A stretch of DNA of 64,000 bases, from NCBI GenBank assembly GCA_904066235.2, contig CAJFCV020000004.1, positions 9,920,001 to 9,984,000 of the forward strand, in the 5' to 3' direction. Of this stretch, positions 34,064 through 43,870 are shown in pieces. The notes below the pieces were generated by a model. It saw only the letters and a list, made by a program, of their open reading frames with translations, ran no database searches and was not told the origin of the DNA. A program made the position numbers and the translations under genes. The first letter of the stretch is position 1, and each line of letters starts with the position of its first letter. Source of the stretch: Bursaphelenchus xylophilus. Its lineage: Eukaryota > Nematoda > Chromadorea > Rhabditida > Aphelenchoididae.

Positions 34064-36948
34064 CTATTTTAAAACAGTATCTTTTCCCGTGGCCCATTCG
34101 TTTTGCAATTGCGAGAAATATTTCTCCACACTCTTGTCGACGTCCACTTTGATTGGCACAATTTTGAACATCATTTTCATCTTTCTCAGCGTATACACCG
34201 TTGTCGCCAAGCTGTATCCGCCAATCACAGCGTACGAATACTAAAAAAATGGACAAGTTTTCGATGCGAAAAGAATGCTTACCAAGGTCGAAATCTTGTA
34301 AATCCTTTTCCACGTCTCATTCACCGGCCAAAACACCACTCGGACGCAAGTGACGATACTCAGCGAGCATGCGATAAGGGCGACAATATAGACCATGTTG
34401 AGTGGGAGCATAATATGCGTCACAACTTCGGTTTGTCGCAACTCGAAGCGTTCGCTGAGCGAGCGACTATGATGACGTTGATCAAGTGCGGTGGTTTGAA
34501 GCTTGCGGAAGGCCTACAAAAGATTTGAATGACAAGAAATCGTCAGAGCTTGCCACGGCCAAAATTTCGGCTCCGGCTACCGGCTCCCTTGTAAATTTTA
34601 AAAAGGCCTCCGGCTCCGGCGACGGCATTAAAAAAAAAATACGTTTTTCTGGACTCTGAGAAGCCTGGCTCCGACTCTGGGCTCGGAGCAGAGATTGCCA
34701 CGGCTCCGGAGCCGGAGCCGCTCAGAGCCGGAGCCGGAAATTTTGGGGTCGGCTTCGGCTCCCGAGCCCAGAGCCAGGCTTCCCAGCGGTCAGAAAAGTA
34801 AAAATTTCGTGATCTTGTTAACCCAAAGTGCTTGAAAAAACACTGCGGAGGATGTCACTTGACTGCAAAAACGTTGGCTGTATGATCTCTGGCACTAATA
34901 ACTTTTATTTTTGGAAAAATATTTTTAAAAAAACATTTTGCATAGGAGCCGGGATTCGGAGCAAGAGGCCTTTTTAAATTTTGCACGGAGCCAAGAGCCG
35001 AGCCGGAGCTGCAAATTTGCCCTCGGCTCCGGCTCTGGGAGCTAAGAGCCGGAGCCGAAATTTTGACCGTGGCAATCTCTGGCTCGGAGCCGGAGCCACT
35101 CAGAGCCGGAGCCAAGAGAGAGGAGCCGTGGCAATCTCTCTGCTCATCATAAACTCACCAAATATCCAATAAAGCAGCAGTTGTAGCAAACAAAGAAGGC
35201 AATGAGAAAGTAAACCGGTGAATCAGATATGGTCAACGCTTTTGAAACCCTTAGGTCAATACTGTCTTCGCCTTCAAGGACCATGAAGACGTAGAGCTTC
35301 CCCAACAACTCGCCAACGGATATAACGAACTAAAGCTCGTTAAAGCCTTTGGCTTCACACTTACCGTGACTCCAAAGATCATGGCGACATAATTATTTCT
35401 AATGTTCTCGTAGACTTCCCGCTTCTTATACGCCAGAATCCTTTCGGCAATAAGGATGAAGAATTTGCTGTGCAGGAACAGAAGGCATATATGGTTTATT
35501 GTCTGCATCCCGTAGAGAAGAATAGCTTCATTGTAATTCTTATGCAGTAATGGTTCTGCGTCGGTAACTAGCATGGTGAGAGGGTGAAGAATGGGAGAGA
35601 AGCAGATAATAAAGTTGAGGAGGAGCTAAAATTGAGCAAGTGAATGAAAAAGTGCTGAACGAAAAATTTATATCAGATTTCCTTGGCAGGGAACCAAAAA
35701 AGCCAACATCATTGATACACTCCATTTCAACATGATAGGCACGCCTATAAAATCTGCTATTGCTGTGTGGGGGTTCAGTTGACGGATGCGAAACCTTTAC
35801 AGATTGATAGAGGAAGTTTGAAAACCTACACCAAAAAATATTTTTTTTTTTGATTGCACTGTAATTGCAATGGAGTGTTTGAAATGGAGTGTATAAACCC
35901 ATAGACTTTTTGGTTCGACAACATTCGGGTCAACACAAAATTAATCAAAATGAGGCGGAATGGCGGAACAACAAAAAAATTGTAGCGAGGCCTGACAGGA
36001 CTGTTGGAGGCTTGGTGGCAACTTGGCGAAGACTTGCAACATGACAGATTTTTACAGTTTCACCTCTTGAAATTATAATTATTGTTAGTCATCTTGACTC
36101 TGAGCAATTGTAACATAGAAAATACCAAACCTTGCGCCAAAAAAACGAACTTCCCTATGTTTTATCTTGATATTATTGCAGTAATAATACATGCAGGAAA
36201 CATCAAAATACGTGATAAACTCGCCGCTCGCCTAGGACCTCAAAAATTTTAGCTAACAAAGAAAGTACTCCAAGTGCGACGCTCAGATTTTCTTAAAATT
36301 TTGCACACACATCGGGTATGGACTAAATATCAATTCCTGAAAGTTTTAGCTCGCGCTTTGCGGGAGCCGCAGAGATATCGAACGATTTTTGCCGCCGAGA
36401 CAGCACCGCTAACGTGGAGAGCGGTCAGAGAGAAAAACGCTTTTTGGCCATAACTGGCAGTTTCGTGCAAAAAAAATTCATTTTTTTGTGGAAACATTAC
36501 CTACTATCGTAGAAATAGGTATGAAACTTTTCGTGCCAAGATTTGGCAAAAAGTGTCAAAAATATCGCCGACTTTCGATTTAAAAATCTCGATTGTTTCT
36601 GCAAAGCGCGAGCTAGGATTCTCGCATATATCGTAGAAAAAATTATTCTAAATTTGTGCCAAGTTCCATCAAAATCTAAGCGTAACACTTGTGGCACTTC
36701 TCCTGTAAGCGGGACATGACGGCAACCACAAAAGCAAAATACGGCGTGCTTTCTTGCGATGACCGAAATAGGTTGCCAGCTTACTTTTGCAAACTTACCA
36801 CACATTTCCTGAGATTTTCATGGAACATCTTGCACCTCCAAAATTGAACCCCAAAGACGACATTTAACAGTAAGCTCAAAACTCCACATCCAAACTCGAT
36901 GCATGGAAATAATACCTCCAGGAACAAATACAAGTTTTCAACCTCCAT
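34064..36948 (-). CDS. 7TM chemoreceptor 4, Sra/Sre superfamily-like
   Basis: Exons 36948-36799, 35625-35365, 35329-35159, 34513-34283, 34240-34064; 329 aa. Exon 1 begins MEVENLYLFLEVLFPC. Exon 2 reads LLLNFIICFSPILHPLTM and later IAERILAYKKREVYENIRN. Exon 3 has GEDSIDLRVSKALTISDSP, and exon 4 RHHSRSLSERFELRQTEVV, then VTHIMLPLN before TM6. The tail ends ATGKDTVLK. It groups with chemoreceptors 5 and 6. A minus-strand AATAAA is at 34047-34042. Intron 1 (35626-36798) has a family C element. Intron 3 is almost wholly a GGCTCCGG-rich foldback. Confidence 0.87.
34548..35145. repeat. GGCTCC/GGAGCC-rich foldback
   Basis: Runs of GGCTCCGG and CCGGAGCC in both orientations, with inverted outer arms (TTGCCACGGCCAAAATTTCG near 34550 against CGAAATTTTGACCGTGGCAA near 35060) and inner arms AATTTTAAAAAGGCCTC / GAGGCCTTTTTAAATTTT. 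Very GC-rich against its AT-rich surroundings. Fills intron 3 of chemoreceptor 4. Confidence 0.75.
36257..36709. mobile_element. Family C element, inverted
   Basis: Intron 1 of chemoreceptor 4. Starts ACAAAGAAAGTACTCCAAGT and ends CGTAACACTTGTGGCACTTC. Confidence 0.74.
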
Positions 36949-37898
36949 GTTTAATAATCTACATGCTCCTCGGCGACCATAAGAGCTTAGTTCACATTTC
37001 GTTCGGACAATTGTTTGGTCTCGTAATAAATAGTTTAATGATAATACATCTCTTCAAGAAATAACAAGTTCGTGCAGAGTGGGTCATGTCGGTGCAGACA
37101 TTTTAAACTGCCCTCAATTTCGTATATTTTTTTGCAAGTTTCTATTTCCGCAATTAGCTGCAAAATCGTGGGGAGAGAAATTGTCAGACATACCATATTG
37201 ATGAAGCTTACAAGGAAAGTACCCCAAGATAGCATAGAGTATTTTTCGACTCCTCAGTTTGGCGTACGAGTCTCAGGCTTTAATGCAACTTTATACAACT
37301 TCAGAGTAATTTTTTAAAGCCAAATGCGAAAATCTCAGCTCGCGCTTTGCAGAAACCGATATTTTTAGATGTAACATTAACAAATGTGCTACGCTTTTTG
37401 TAGAATTCAGGCTGATTTCGAAAATCTTCTTAATTTTTTCTAATTCCAAAGCAGCACCATCGGAAATCCCCAAGTCGAGCATTCACAAAAAAAACAAAAA
37501 TTTACTACTTTACGGTACTACTTAAGGAAAAAAGTAATAATCAAGAAAATGAATGTCATTTTCGAAGTCAGCACCCTCGATTATCCTAATTTCGACACTT
37601 GCATCGAAGAAAAATAACACTTTTTGGTTTCCCCAGTCGACTTCTTCCCCAATCGTCCCAGTTCCGAATATCTCGGCCGTCCCTGCAAATCTGAAGCCAA
37701 GAATTTCAAGAATTCATGGCGTCTTCATGTGTTAGCCAGGGCAGCAAACCTAGTTCGTAATAATCAGATCAAAAACTATTTCCAGACCTCCTCAACTTCA
37801 CATTCTCCTCCTAGCGCGATTCGTTGAGGAACTTGAAGACCGCTAAAATAAGCAGTCATACCTTTCACAGTACAAATAAAACCGACAGCCAGTGTATT
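36949..37898. other. Spacer between chemoreceptors 4 and 5
   Basis: Contains a family C fragment (37210-37370) and a one-arm copy of the 11.1-kb foldback (37440-37650). A minus-strand open frame preceded by a good acceptor (ATTTTGCAG before CTAATTGCGG, near 37160) runs about 40 codons to a stop at 37035; I cannot tie it to any gene. Confidence 0.5.
37440..37650. repeat. One-arm copy of the 11.1-kb foldback
   Basis: Shares GCAGCACCATCG, TTACTACTTTAC, the GTCAGCACCCTCG motif and the terminal TTTGGTTTCCCCAGTCG with the right arm at 11340-11508. Confidence 0.6.
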
Positions 37899-40800
37899 TT
37901 ATTTAACAGCACCAATTTTCCAATCTGCCTGCAGCCTAGAAAAGTATCTTTCAACATTATCATTCCTCGGGTTCACCCCAAGTTCCACGGGGATTGTCTT
38001 GAACATCACTTTCATCTTCTTTAACGTGTATATTGTCGCCACCAGATTGTATGCTCCGATTGCTGCATGTGTGTACTAAAAACGGACCGTAAAAACTGGT
38101 TCGTAAAACATACTAAGGCCGAGATTTTATATATCCGCCGCCACGTTTCATCAGCTGGCCAAAGTATGATGCAAATGCATGGGAAAATAGTTGTAGAAGA
38201 CGCGATGAGAGAAACAATGTAAAGCTTGTTCAGCGGGAGCATAATGTTCGTAACGCCTTCGGTTTGTCTCAACTCGAAGCGTTCGCTGAGTGAACGACTG
38301 TGATGACGTTGGCCTGCGGCAGTGGTTTGGAGTCTGCGAAAGCACTGAAAGAGCAGATACAAAGTAGAACATCAGAACCCAAAAAAAACGTTTAAGATGG
38401 GTGTGATGACCAAAAAAAGTGCCTAAAAGTCTTCGTCGCATACACTGCTTTCTACGTTGGCGGAGTAAAATCTAGAGTACTATCAAACCCAGAGGCATCG
38501 AACTGGCAGCTCGCGTGTTGGTGTAGTACCTTGAATTTGAATAAGAGCAATTTTGAGTGGTCATTTTGCAGTTCCATACAATGCCTTTAGAACTCGAATG
38601 ACATAATGCTAATGTACAACGTTTACAACGTCTCCTTCAACTCCTTCAACAGTCTTGCGATAACATTTTGTCCCAAAAGGGTCAATAGAAATTATTACGA
38701 CTTCGCTTAAAATTGGGCGGTGGGCTGTCTTTCAAGGCGTTTCACAAGACGCTAAAGAAGGTAGCGCGGTTAACTCTTCAGGTAGTGGCAGAGCTATTCA
38801 CTACGAACCATATAGTAGCCCAAACCGACTTCCTTCTTAGAGCATGACGTAAAGTCGTGACCAAATTTATCTTCATGACCTGACTAGTGACTCCCGAAAA
38901 GTTAACCGAGTAGTTGCTGCTTTTTTTCAAGACCTTTGCGCCGCTGATAAATCTAAGGCCCTAAAAAGGGATGTCTATTCTTTGCGTTAAAAACCCGTAC
39001 GGGAGCCAGCGAGCTTAGGCGCGGTATTCTGAAGTTAAGGTCGAGCAGACCCTTCATACTCGATGACAGTATTTTTTAAAATTTTATCCAATTTTTTAAG
39101 GACTATGCTCTCGGGAAATTTACCAGAACAGAGTATCACTCCTCCGAATTTGTTTGCATGAGAGATAGAAAAGATTCGGGCAGCGAGCAAAACGAAATCT
39201 AGAATATCCACTTACATCGGATGCATGTTTGGCCCGATAGAAATAATGATCGTAAGAACTTGTCAAACAGTCCAAATAGACTTTGCTTTCTTAAGTGTTG
39301 TGAAGTATTAGGTTGAGTCAAAATTATCCGGCGGTTTTATTGGCGCGTTTTTTGTAAGTTAAAATTTATGTTTTGTTAATGTTTTTTTTACAAAAATAAT
39401 CTTCTCTGGTTGGTTAATAAAATGGCAGTTGAAACCCATACTCATATTTGCCACATTATGCTCTACCACTTCGAGAAAAGTTGGAAGTCAGCACGGTCAT
39501 TCCGCGATCTCAACGAACTTTTCGGCGAAGGAACAAAAAATAGACACGATTTCCCAGTGGATGATTCCGCTTCTGTTCCACCACACATACCACGTAGCCT
39601 TCTTACAGTGGACGTCTTTTGGTACTCCTTTGGACGAAACACCTGCCGATTTTTTTCCTTCGCCGAAAAGTTCGTTGAGATCGCGAAATGACAGTGCCGA
39701 CTTCCAACTTTTCTCGAAGTGGTAGAGCATAATGTGGCAAATATGAGTATGGGTTTCGACTGCCATTTTATTAACCAACCAGAGAAGATTATTTTTATAA
39801 AAAAAACATTAACAAAACATAAATTTTAACTTGCAAAAAACGCGCCAATAAAACCGCCGGATAATTTTGACTCAACCTAATACTTATGTTCCTCTCTGTG
39901 TCGGATATCACACCCATTTGGCTGCGTACTATCTAAGGTATAAAAACTTCAGTATAACAGAACATCTAGAAACCGGCTTCATGAAATCTTCTAAGCCTAA
40001 GTTCCCTGGTTTCTCTGTTGGTGGTGCCACTGCACATTCAGATGATAAGGCTTGTATTGTTGTTACTTATAGTGGGTATTATAGTTGTTGACTGTCAAGC
40101 CTTTAAAGGTTGTGGCAAAAAGAAAAGCAGTCAAAAATTTCAATAACTTAGTTGCCAACCTAATACATATAAGCACGACAATTAAAAGTGAAGTCTTGAT
40201 TCTGAGCCCGATGACGTCCTGAGGCACAAGATGTTCTTCCAAGCTTCTTCGGTACTCACAAATCGAGACTTCACTTTTAATTGTCGGGCACTATGCATAA
40301 GTGAAATAAGCAAAAAGTTCAAAGAGTCAAATCGCACTTTTTGTGTCACCATACACCCTCTGAGCACCCTCCTAAATGAATGATGGTCGACGATCGCTTC
40401 AAAATTTGGTCTTCAGACAGACTCTTGACAATCCAAGACTTACAAAGTACCCGACGAGACCGCAATTGTAACAAAACAAGCAAGAGAGCAGAAGTTAAAT
40501 CGGTCATTCCAAACCATAACTTACGAAATACCCGACGAAACCGCAATTGTAACACACGAAGAAAGTGACGAGAAAATAAGTCGGTGATTTTGAAATGGTC
40601 AGCGCTTTCAGTATCCTAATGTCAATTGTTTCCTCTGTGTCCAATCCAAGGAATATGTAGAGTTTCAACGACAGCTCGATGAAACATAGGGCGAACTGAA
40701 AGGCAAAAGCATGCAATTGAAGAGAATATGTACATTATGTATATTTTTTTTATTATTCTTACCGCAACCGAGAAGATTTGAGCCACAAAATTGTTCCTGG

Positions 40801-41295
40801 TGTGCTCATAGACATCTCTTTTGCGGTAGGCCAAGATTCGTTCAGCAATCAGAATAAAGAATTTGAAGTGAAGAAAGATCAGGCACATATGGTTTACTGT
40901 ATGAATTCCGTAGATCAAAATGGCTTCCTTGTAATTGCTGTGGAGTAATGGCGCATCGTCAGTTGCTAAGTAGACGGTGAGAGGATGAAGAATGGGAGAA
41001 AAACAGATTATAAAATTAAGAAGGAGCTGGAATGGGAATGTGATGCAAAAATATGACTTTTAATTATAATTTTTTTATAATTTTTTGCCAAAAATGTCAG
41101 CTACACTTTTTTGGGATCTTTCTGCCAATAACACCGTCAACTCACCACAGATTTCCTCAAATTTTCGTGAAACATTTTGAACCTCCAAAATTGGATACCA
41201 AAGACAATATTGAAGAAGAAACTCAGAACTCCACAGACAAACTCGATAATTAAAAACAAATGCTCCAAAAACCAAGAGACGTGTTCAAAAACCAT
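37899..41295 (-). CDS. 7TM chemoreceptor 5, Sra/Sre superfamily-like
   Basis: Exons 41295-41146, 41026-40763, 40695-40525, 38344-38114, 38075-37899; 330 aa. Nearly identical in exons 2, 4 and 5 to chemoreceptor 6, so a recent tandem duplicate. TM1 is in MVFEHVSWFLEHLFLIIEF; exon 2 has IAERILAYRKRDVYEHTRNN; exon 3 TEETIDIRILKALTISKSP; exon 4 RHHSRSLSERFELRQTE followed by GVTNIMLPLNK; exon 5 NPRNDNVERYFSRLQADW. AATAAA overlaps the stop codon. Intron 3 is unusually long (38345-40524, 2.2 kb against 0.2-0.7 kb in most relatives). It contains a mariner foldback and a broken exon copy. The frame is intact throughout, so it looks functional. Confidence 0.86.
38390..38465. mobile_element. Solo arm fragment of the 850-bp TIR element
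   Basis: Intron 3 of chemoreceptor 5. AAGATGGGTGTGATGACCAA followed by AAAAGTCTTCGTCGC matches the inner end of the inverted arm at 25480-25550. Confidence 0.55.
39308..39880. mobile_element. Mariner-derived head-to-head foldback
   Basis: 573 bp, TA-flanked (39306-39307, 39881-39882), with perfect-looking ends TTAGGTTGAGTCAAAATTAT. Both arms (about 225 bp) encode the same mariner-type N-terminal helix-turn-helix, one per strand: MAVETHTHICHIMLYHFEKS from ATG 39422 on + and its mirror on -. The 120-bp centre, read on the minus strand, continues as ATWYVWWNRSGIIHWEI, resembling the VWWDxxGIIxxEL stretch of the mariner catalytic domain. No full transposase; a defective derivative. Confidence 0.85.
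40176..40286. repeat. 26-bp-stem hairpin
   Basis: The left arm starts CGACAATTAAAAGTGAAGTC. It pairs over 26 nt with 40261-40286, with a single T:G wobble, across a 59-nt loop. Intron 3 of chemoreceptor 5. Confidence 0.7.
40318..40503 (-). pseudogene. Broken exon 3/intron 3 copy of a chemoreceptor 6-like gene
   Basis: Closely matches 44888-45074, that is the 3' part of exon 3 plus the start of intron 3 of chemoreceptor 6, including TACAAAGTACCCGACGAGAC and ATGGTCGACGATCGCTTCAA. It lies about 20 bp beyond the intact exon 3 donor of chemoreceptor 5 and has no exon start or acceptor. Best read as a duplication or unequal crossing-over remnant. Confidence 0.75.
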
Positions 41296-41540
41296 TGCAA
41301 GAAAATGCTTGTGTGAAGATGACATAAACTAATATCTATAGCAGATGATAGAAAACGCCTTAAAATAAATCCAAGTGTAGTTCTCGAATTTCTTTTCAAT
41401 TGCCTGCGACCAAGAAATTGTCTCTTTCATTAAAAGACTACAAAGTTTTTTTCAATACATCTTACATACAATAAAAGTACTTTTATGGGGCTCCTACTTT
41501 TCGACGGGACATACCTCATATAATCCGAGAAATTGTGCTA

Positions 41541-41703
41541 CAGTGAGGGACCGGATCCAGTGGCAAAAAACGTCCCACTTTGCATCCCGGAAGGGACCAA
41601 AACGTCTCCAAACCCTTCCCTTCTCTAAGTTAAAAAACTCCGTTTTGAAAAGCGCGCCCTTTCCTTCAAGGCGGGCTTTTCAAAGCGGAGTTTTTCAGCT
41701 TAC
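41541..41703. mobile_element. Family A MITE, copy 11, truncated
   Basis: Left TIR with TA (41539-41540) and most of the left arm present; the sequence departs from the family after CTTACAAGGGATC. Same subtype as the copy at 13083. Confidence 0.75.
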
Positions 41704-41900
41704 AAGGGATCGGCAAATAGTTGCAACCTTTAATTTTAACGAAACATACATCATTTGAAAGAGCGTGAAAAGTTGTGTATAAGGAAGAAAAAATCAGCTG
41801 CCTAATTTATGTTTGGACAAAGTTATGGCCAAAAATACACATTTTATTAGGCTAATTTCATGCGCCACTTTTTAAGCTCTTGGAACCGCAACGGAGTTGT

Positions 41901-41972
41901 GTCCAGTTGGCCGAGTGATAGTGACGCCACTTCCGACGCAACAAGACCTGGTTTCGAACCTGGGCTCAGCAC
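41901..41972 (+). other. tRNA-like segment (possible SINE head or tRNA relic)
   Basis: A-box-like TTGGCCGAGTGATAG (41907-41921) and B-box-like GGTTTCGAACC (41950-41960) are spaced as in a pol III internal promoter. The T-stem has one mismatch and the acceptor stem does not pair well, so it is not a functional tRNA as drawn. Confidence 0.3.
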
Positions 41973-42419
41973 ATTGTTTGCATTTCGTATCTCATATGCC
42001 ACCATGGTGTGTAAATGTTTTTAAACAATTTGTGTTCTTTCGCAGACAAAATTCGTTTTTACGGGATTTTTCTGAAATTCTGGGTTTTTTTGAAACGACC
42101 ACTAATTTTATGGTGATGAGAGTGGGGATGCCACTATCATATATGTAATTACAAGGGTGTCATCCCAGTAGCCTGACCTATTATAACTACTGGACGAGAA
42201 TTAAATTTACAAGGACCTGTAAATATACATTTTTTCGAAAGAATACGAGGAGAAAATTGTATAGTCGGGCAAAAGACTATAGCTGACGCAATGGACCAGC
42301 CGTTGGTAGGGCTAGGACATAAGAAATTTTTAATTTTGAGATTTTATTTTGTGAACGACCATGACGATCATAATATGATCATAATAATAACATAAATTAA
42401 ATCGTCAAATCTCGCCTAT

Positions 42420-43307
42420 TCAAAAGCTTGGTGGTGGTGGTGGGGATCCACTGAATCCTGGAGGAGGAGAGGGAGGGGATCCAGAAGGAGGTGGCCCAGG
42501 AGGTCCACGGTGTTCAACACTTCTTACTGCCCGTTGAACAAATGGTGGTGGAGGTGGTGGTGGGGATCCACTGAATCCTGGAGGAGGAGAGGGAGGGGAT
42601 CCAGAAGGAGGAGGTGGTGGTTGGTGACCGTTCACGCTTCTTGGCTTACGATGTTCATGATGAGGTGGTGGTGGGGATCCACTGAATCCTGGAGGAGGAG
42701 AAGGAGGGGATCCAGAGGGAGGGGGCCCACGGTTTTCAACACTTCTGACTGCCCGGTGGCCAAATGGTGGAGGTGGTGGTGGTGGGGATCCACTGAATCC
42801 TGGAGGAGGAGAGGGAGGGGATCCAGAAGGAGGTGGCCCAGGAGGTCCACGGTGTTCAACACTTCTTACTGCCCGTTGAACAAATGGTGGTGGAGGTGGT
42901 GGTGGAGATCCACTGAAGCCTGGAGGAGGAGAAGGAGGGGATCCAGAAGGAGGTGGCCCAGGAGGTCCTTGGTGTTCAACACTTCTTACTGCCCGTTGAA
43001 CAAATGGTGGTGGAGGTGGTGGTGGTGACCCACTGAATCCTGGAGGAGGAGAAGGAGGGGAGCCAGAAGGCGGAGGTGGTGGGGGTGGATGACCGTTTAC
43101 GCTTCTTTGCTTTCGATGCCCATGATGAGGCGGCGGCGAGCCAGTAAAGCCTGGGGGAGGAGAAGGAGGGGATCCAGAAGGAGGAGGCCCATGATGATGT
43201 CCTTCCGCAACTGCAAAATGTCAGATGTCAAAAACCTAAGGTCTCCAAAAACACTTACAACACAACACCGACAGAAGGCAGAGTCCAACGACGGAGGTCG
43301 ATCTCAT
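42420..43307 (-). CDS. Secreted proline-rich tandem-repeat protein with RxxR/SV sites
   Basis: Two exons, 43307-43259 and 43210-42420; 279 aa. Signal peptide MRSTSVVGLCLLSVLCFA, then seven copies of a core SGSPPSPPPGFSGSPPP separated by basic spacers. The spacers read HRKQRSVNGH, VQRAVRSVEHQG, VQRAVRSVEHRG, HRAVRSVENRG, HRKPRSVNGHQ and VQRAVRSVEHRG: six R-x-x-R sites each followed by SV, a pattern fitting furin/kexin-type cleavage (inference). It ends PPPPPSF. There are no cysteines after the signal peptide and no transmembrane segment. The underlying DNA is a tandem repeat with GGATCC in most units. Alternatives: a cuticle or mucus-type structural protein, a multi-peptide precursor, or a Pro-rich antimicrobial precursor. 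Lies alone between the twin chemoreceptors 5 and 6. Confidence 0.82.
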
Positions 43308-43870
43308 TGTAGTTGATTGGTGGCAATACTCACCGCGGCGTTTTATATACCATTCCTATTGTTGAGACATACCTCTTTCATCAAATTAAAACTGTTAGCT
43401 TAGCTTGGTTTCAAGAAAATCGTAGTCAAAAACACTGGCCTATGAACTGTCTGTTTGATCAGCATTGAGTAAAAAATTGATTCACGTGAACCACGGGAAA
43501 CGCCTCTGCTCCAATACGGGTAATGATCACAAAGCAGAGCTTTGTCTATTTTTGCTAGGCTTCAATAAATGTGAGCTGTACTGAGAATGTCTTATCAGCG
43601 TCCAGGTTATGAGTGGGTTGCATTAAAAACATGAAATTTCGATTTATTCTACAGGGTCTTTCAAGAAACGTGAAGGAAAGTAGGAGGCTATAACTTTCGG
43701 CGGAGGCGGTGCGGAGACTTGGTTTTTGGAATATGTATTTTTAAGCGACATTATTTTTTGCCTACGAAATAAATAACAAGACTTTTTAGTGCAAAGTTAT
43801 GGTTGAGGGGCCGCTGCAATAAGCTGGCATACGTTTTATAAAACAAATACAATCGACAGCCGTAGAGTAT
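43308..43870. other. Upstream region of the proline-rich gene
   Basis: No gene seen. 43653-43740 (ACAGGGTCTTTCAAGAAACG, then TAGGAGGCTATAACTTTCGG) matches 51803-51865, an otherwise unnamed dispersed repeat with a TACAGGGT end. Confidence 0.5.

Larger units (their letters stand above)
41296..42419. other. Spacer upstream of chemoreceptor 5
   Basis: Holds the truncated family A copy 11 and a tRNA-like segment. I see no protein gene. Confidence 0.5.

Noticed and set aside
37035..37235. Possible last exon after a good ATTTTGCAG acceptor
   Set aside because: The upstream sequence is repeat-derived and no other exon fits; listed only as part of the spacer.
42510..43028. Plus-strand frame rich in Trp and Arg opposite the proline-rich gene
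   Set aside because: It is the antisense shadow of the Pro-codon repeats; the minus strand has the signal peptide, intron and stop.
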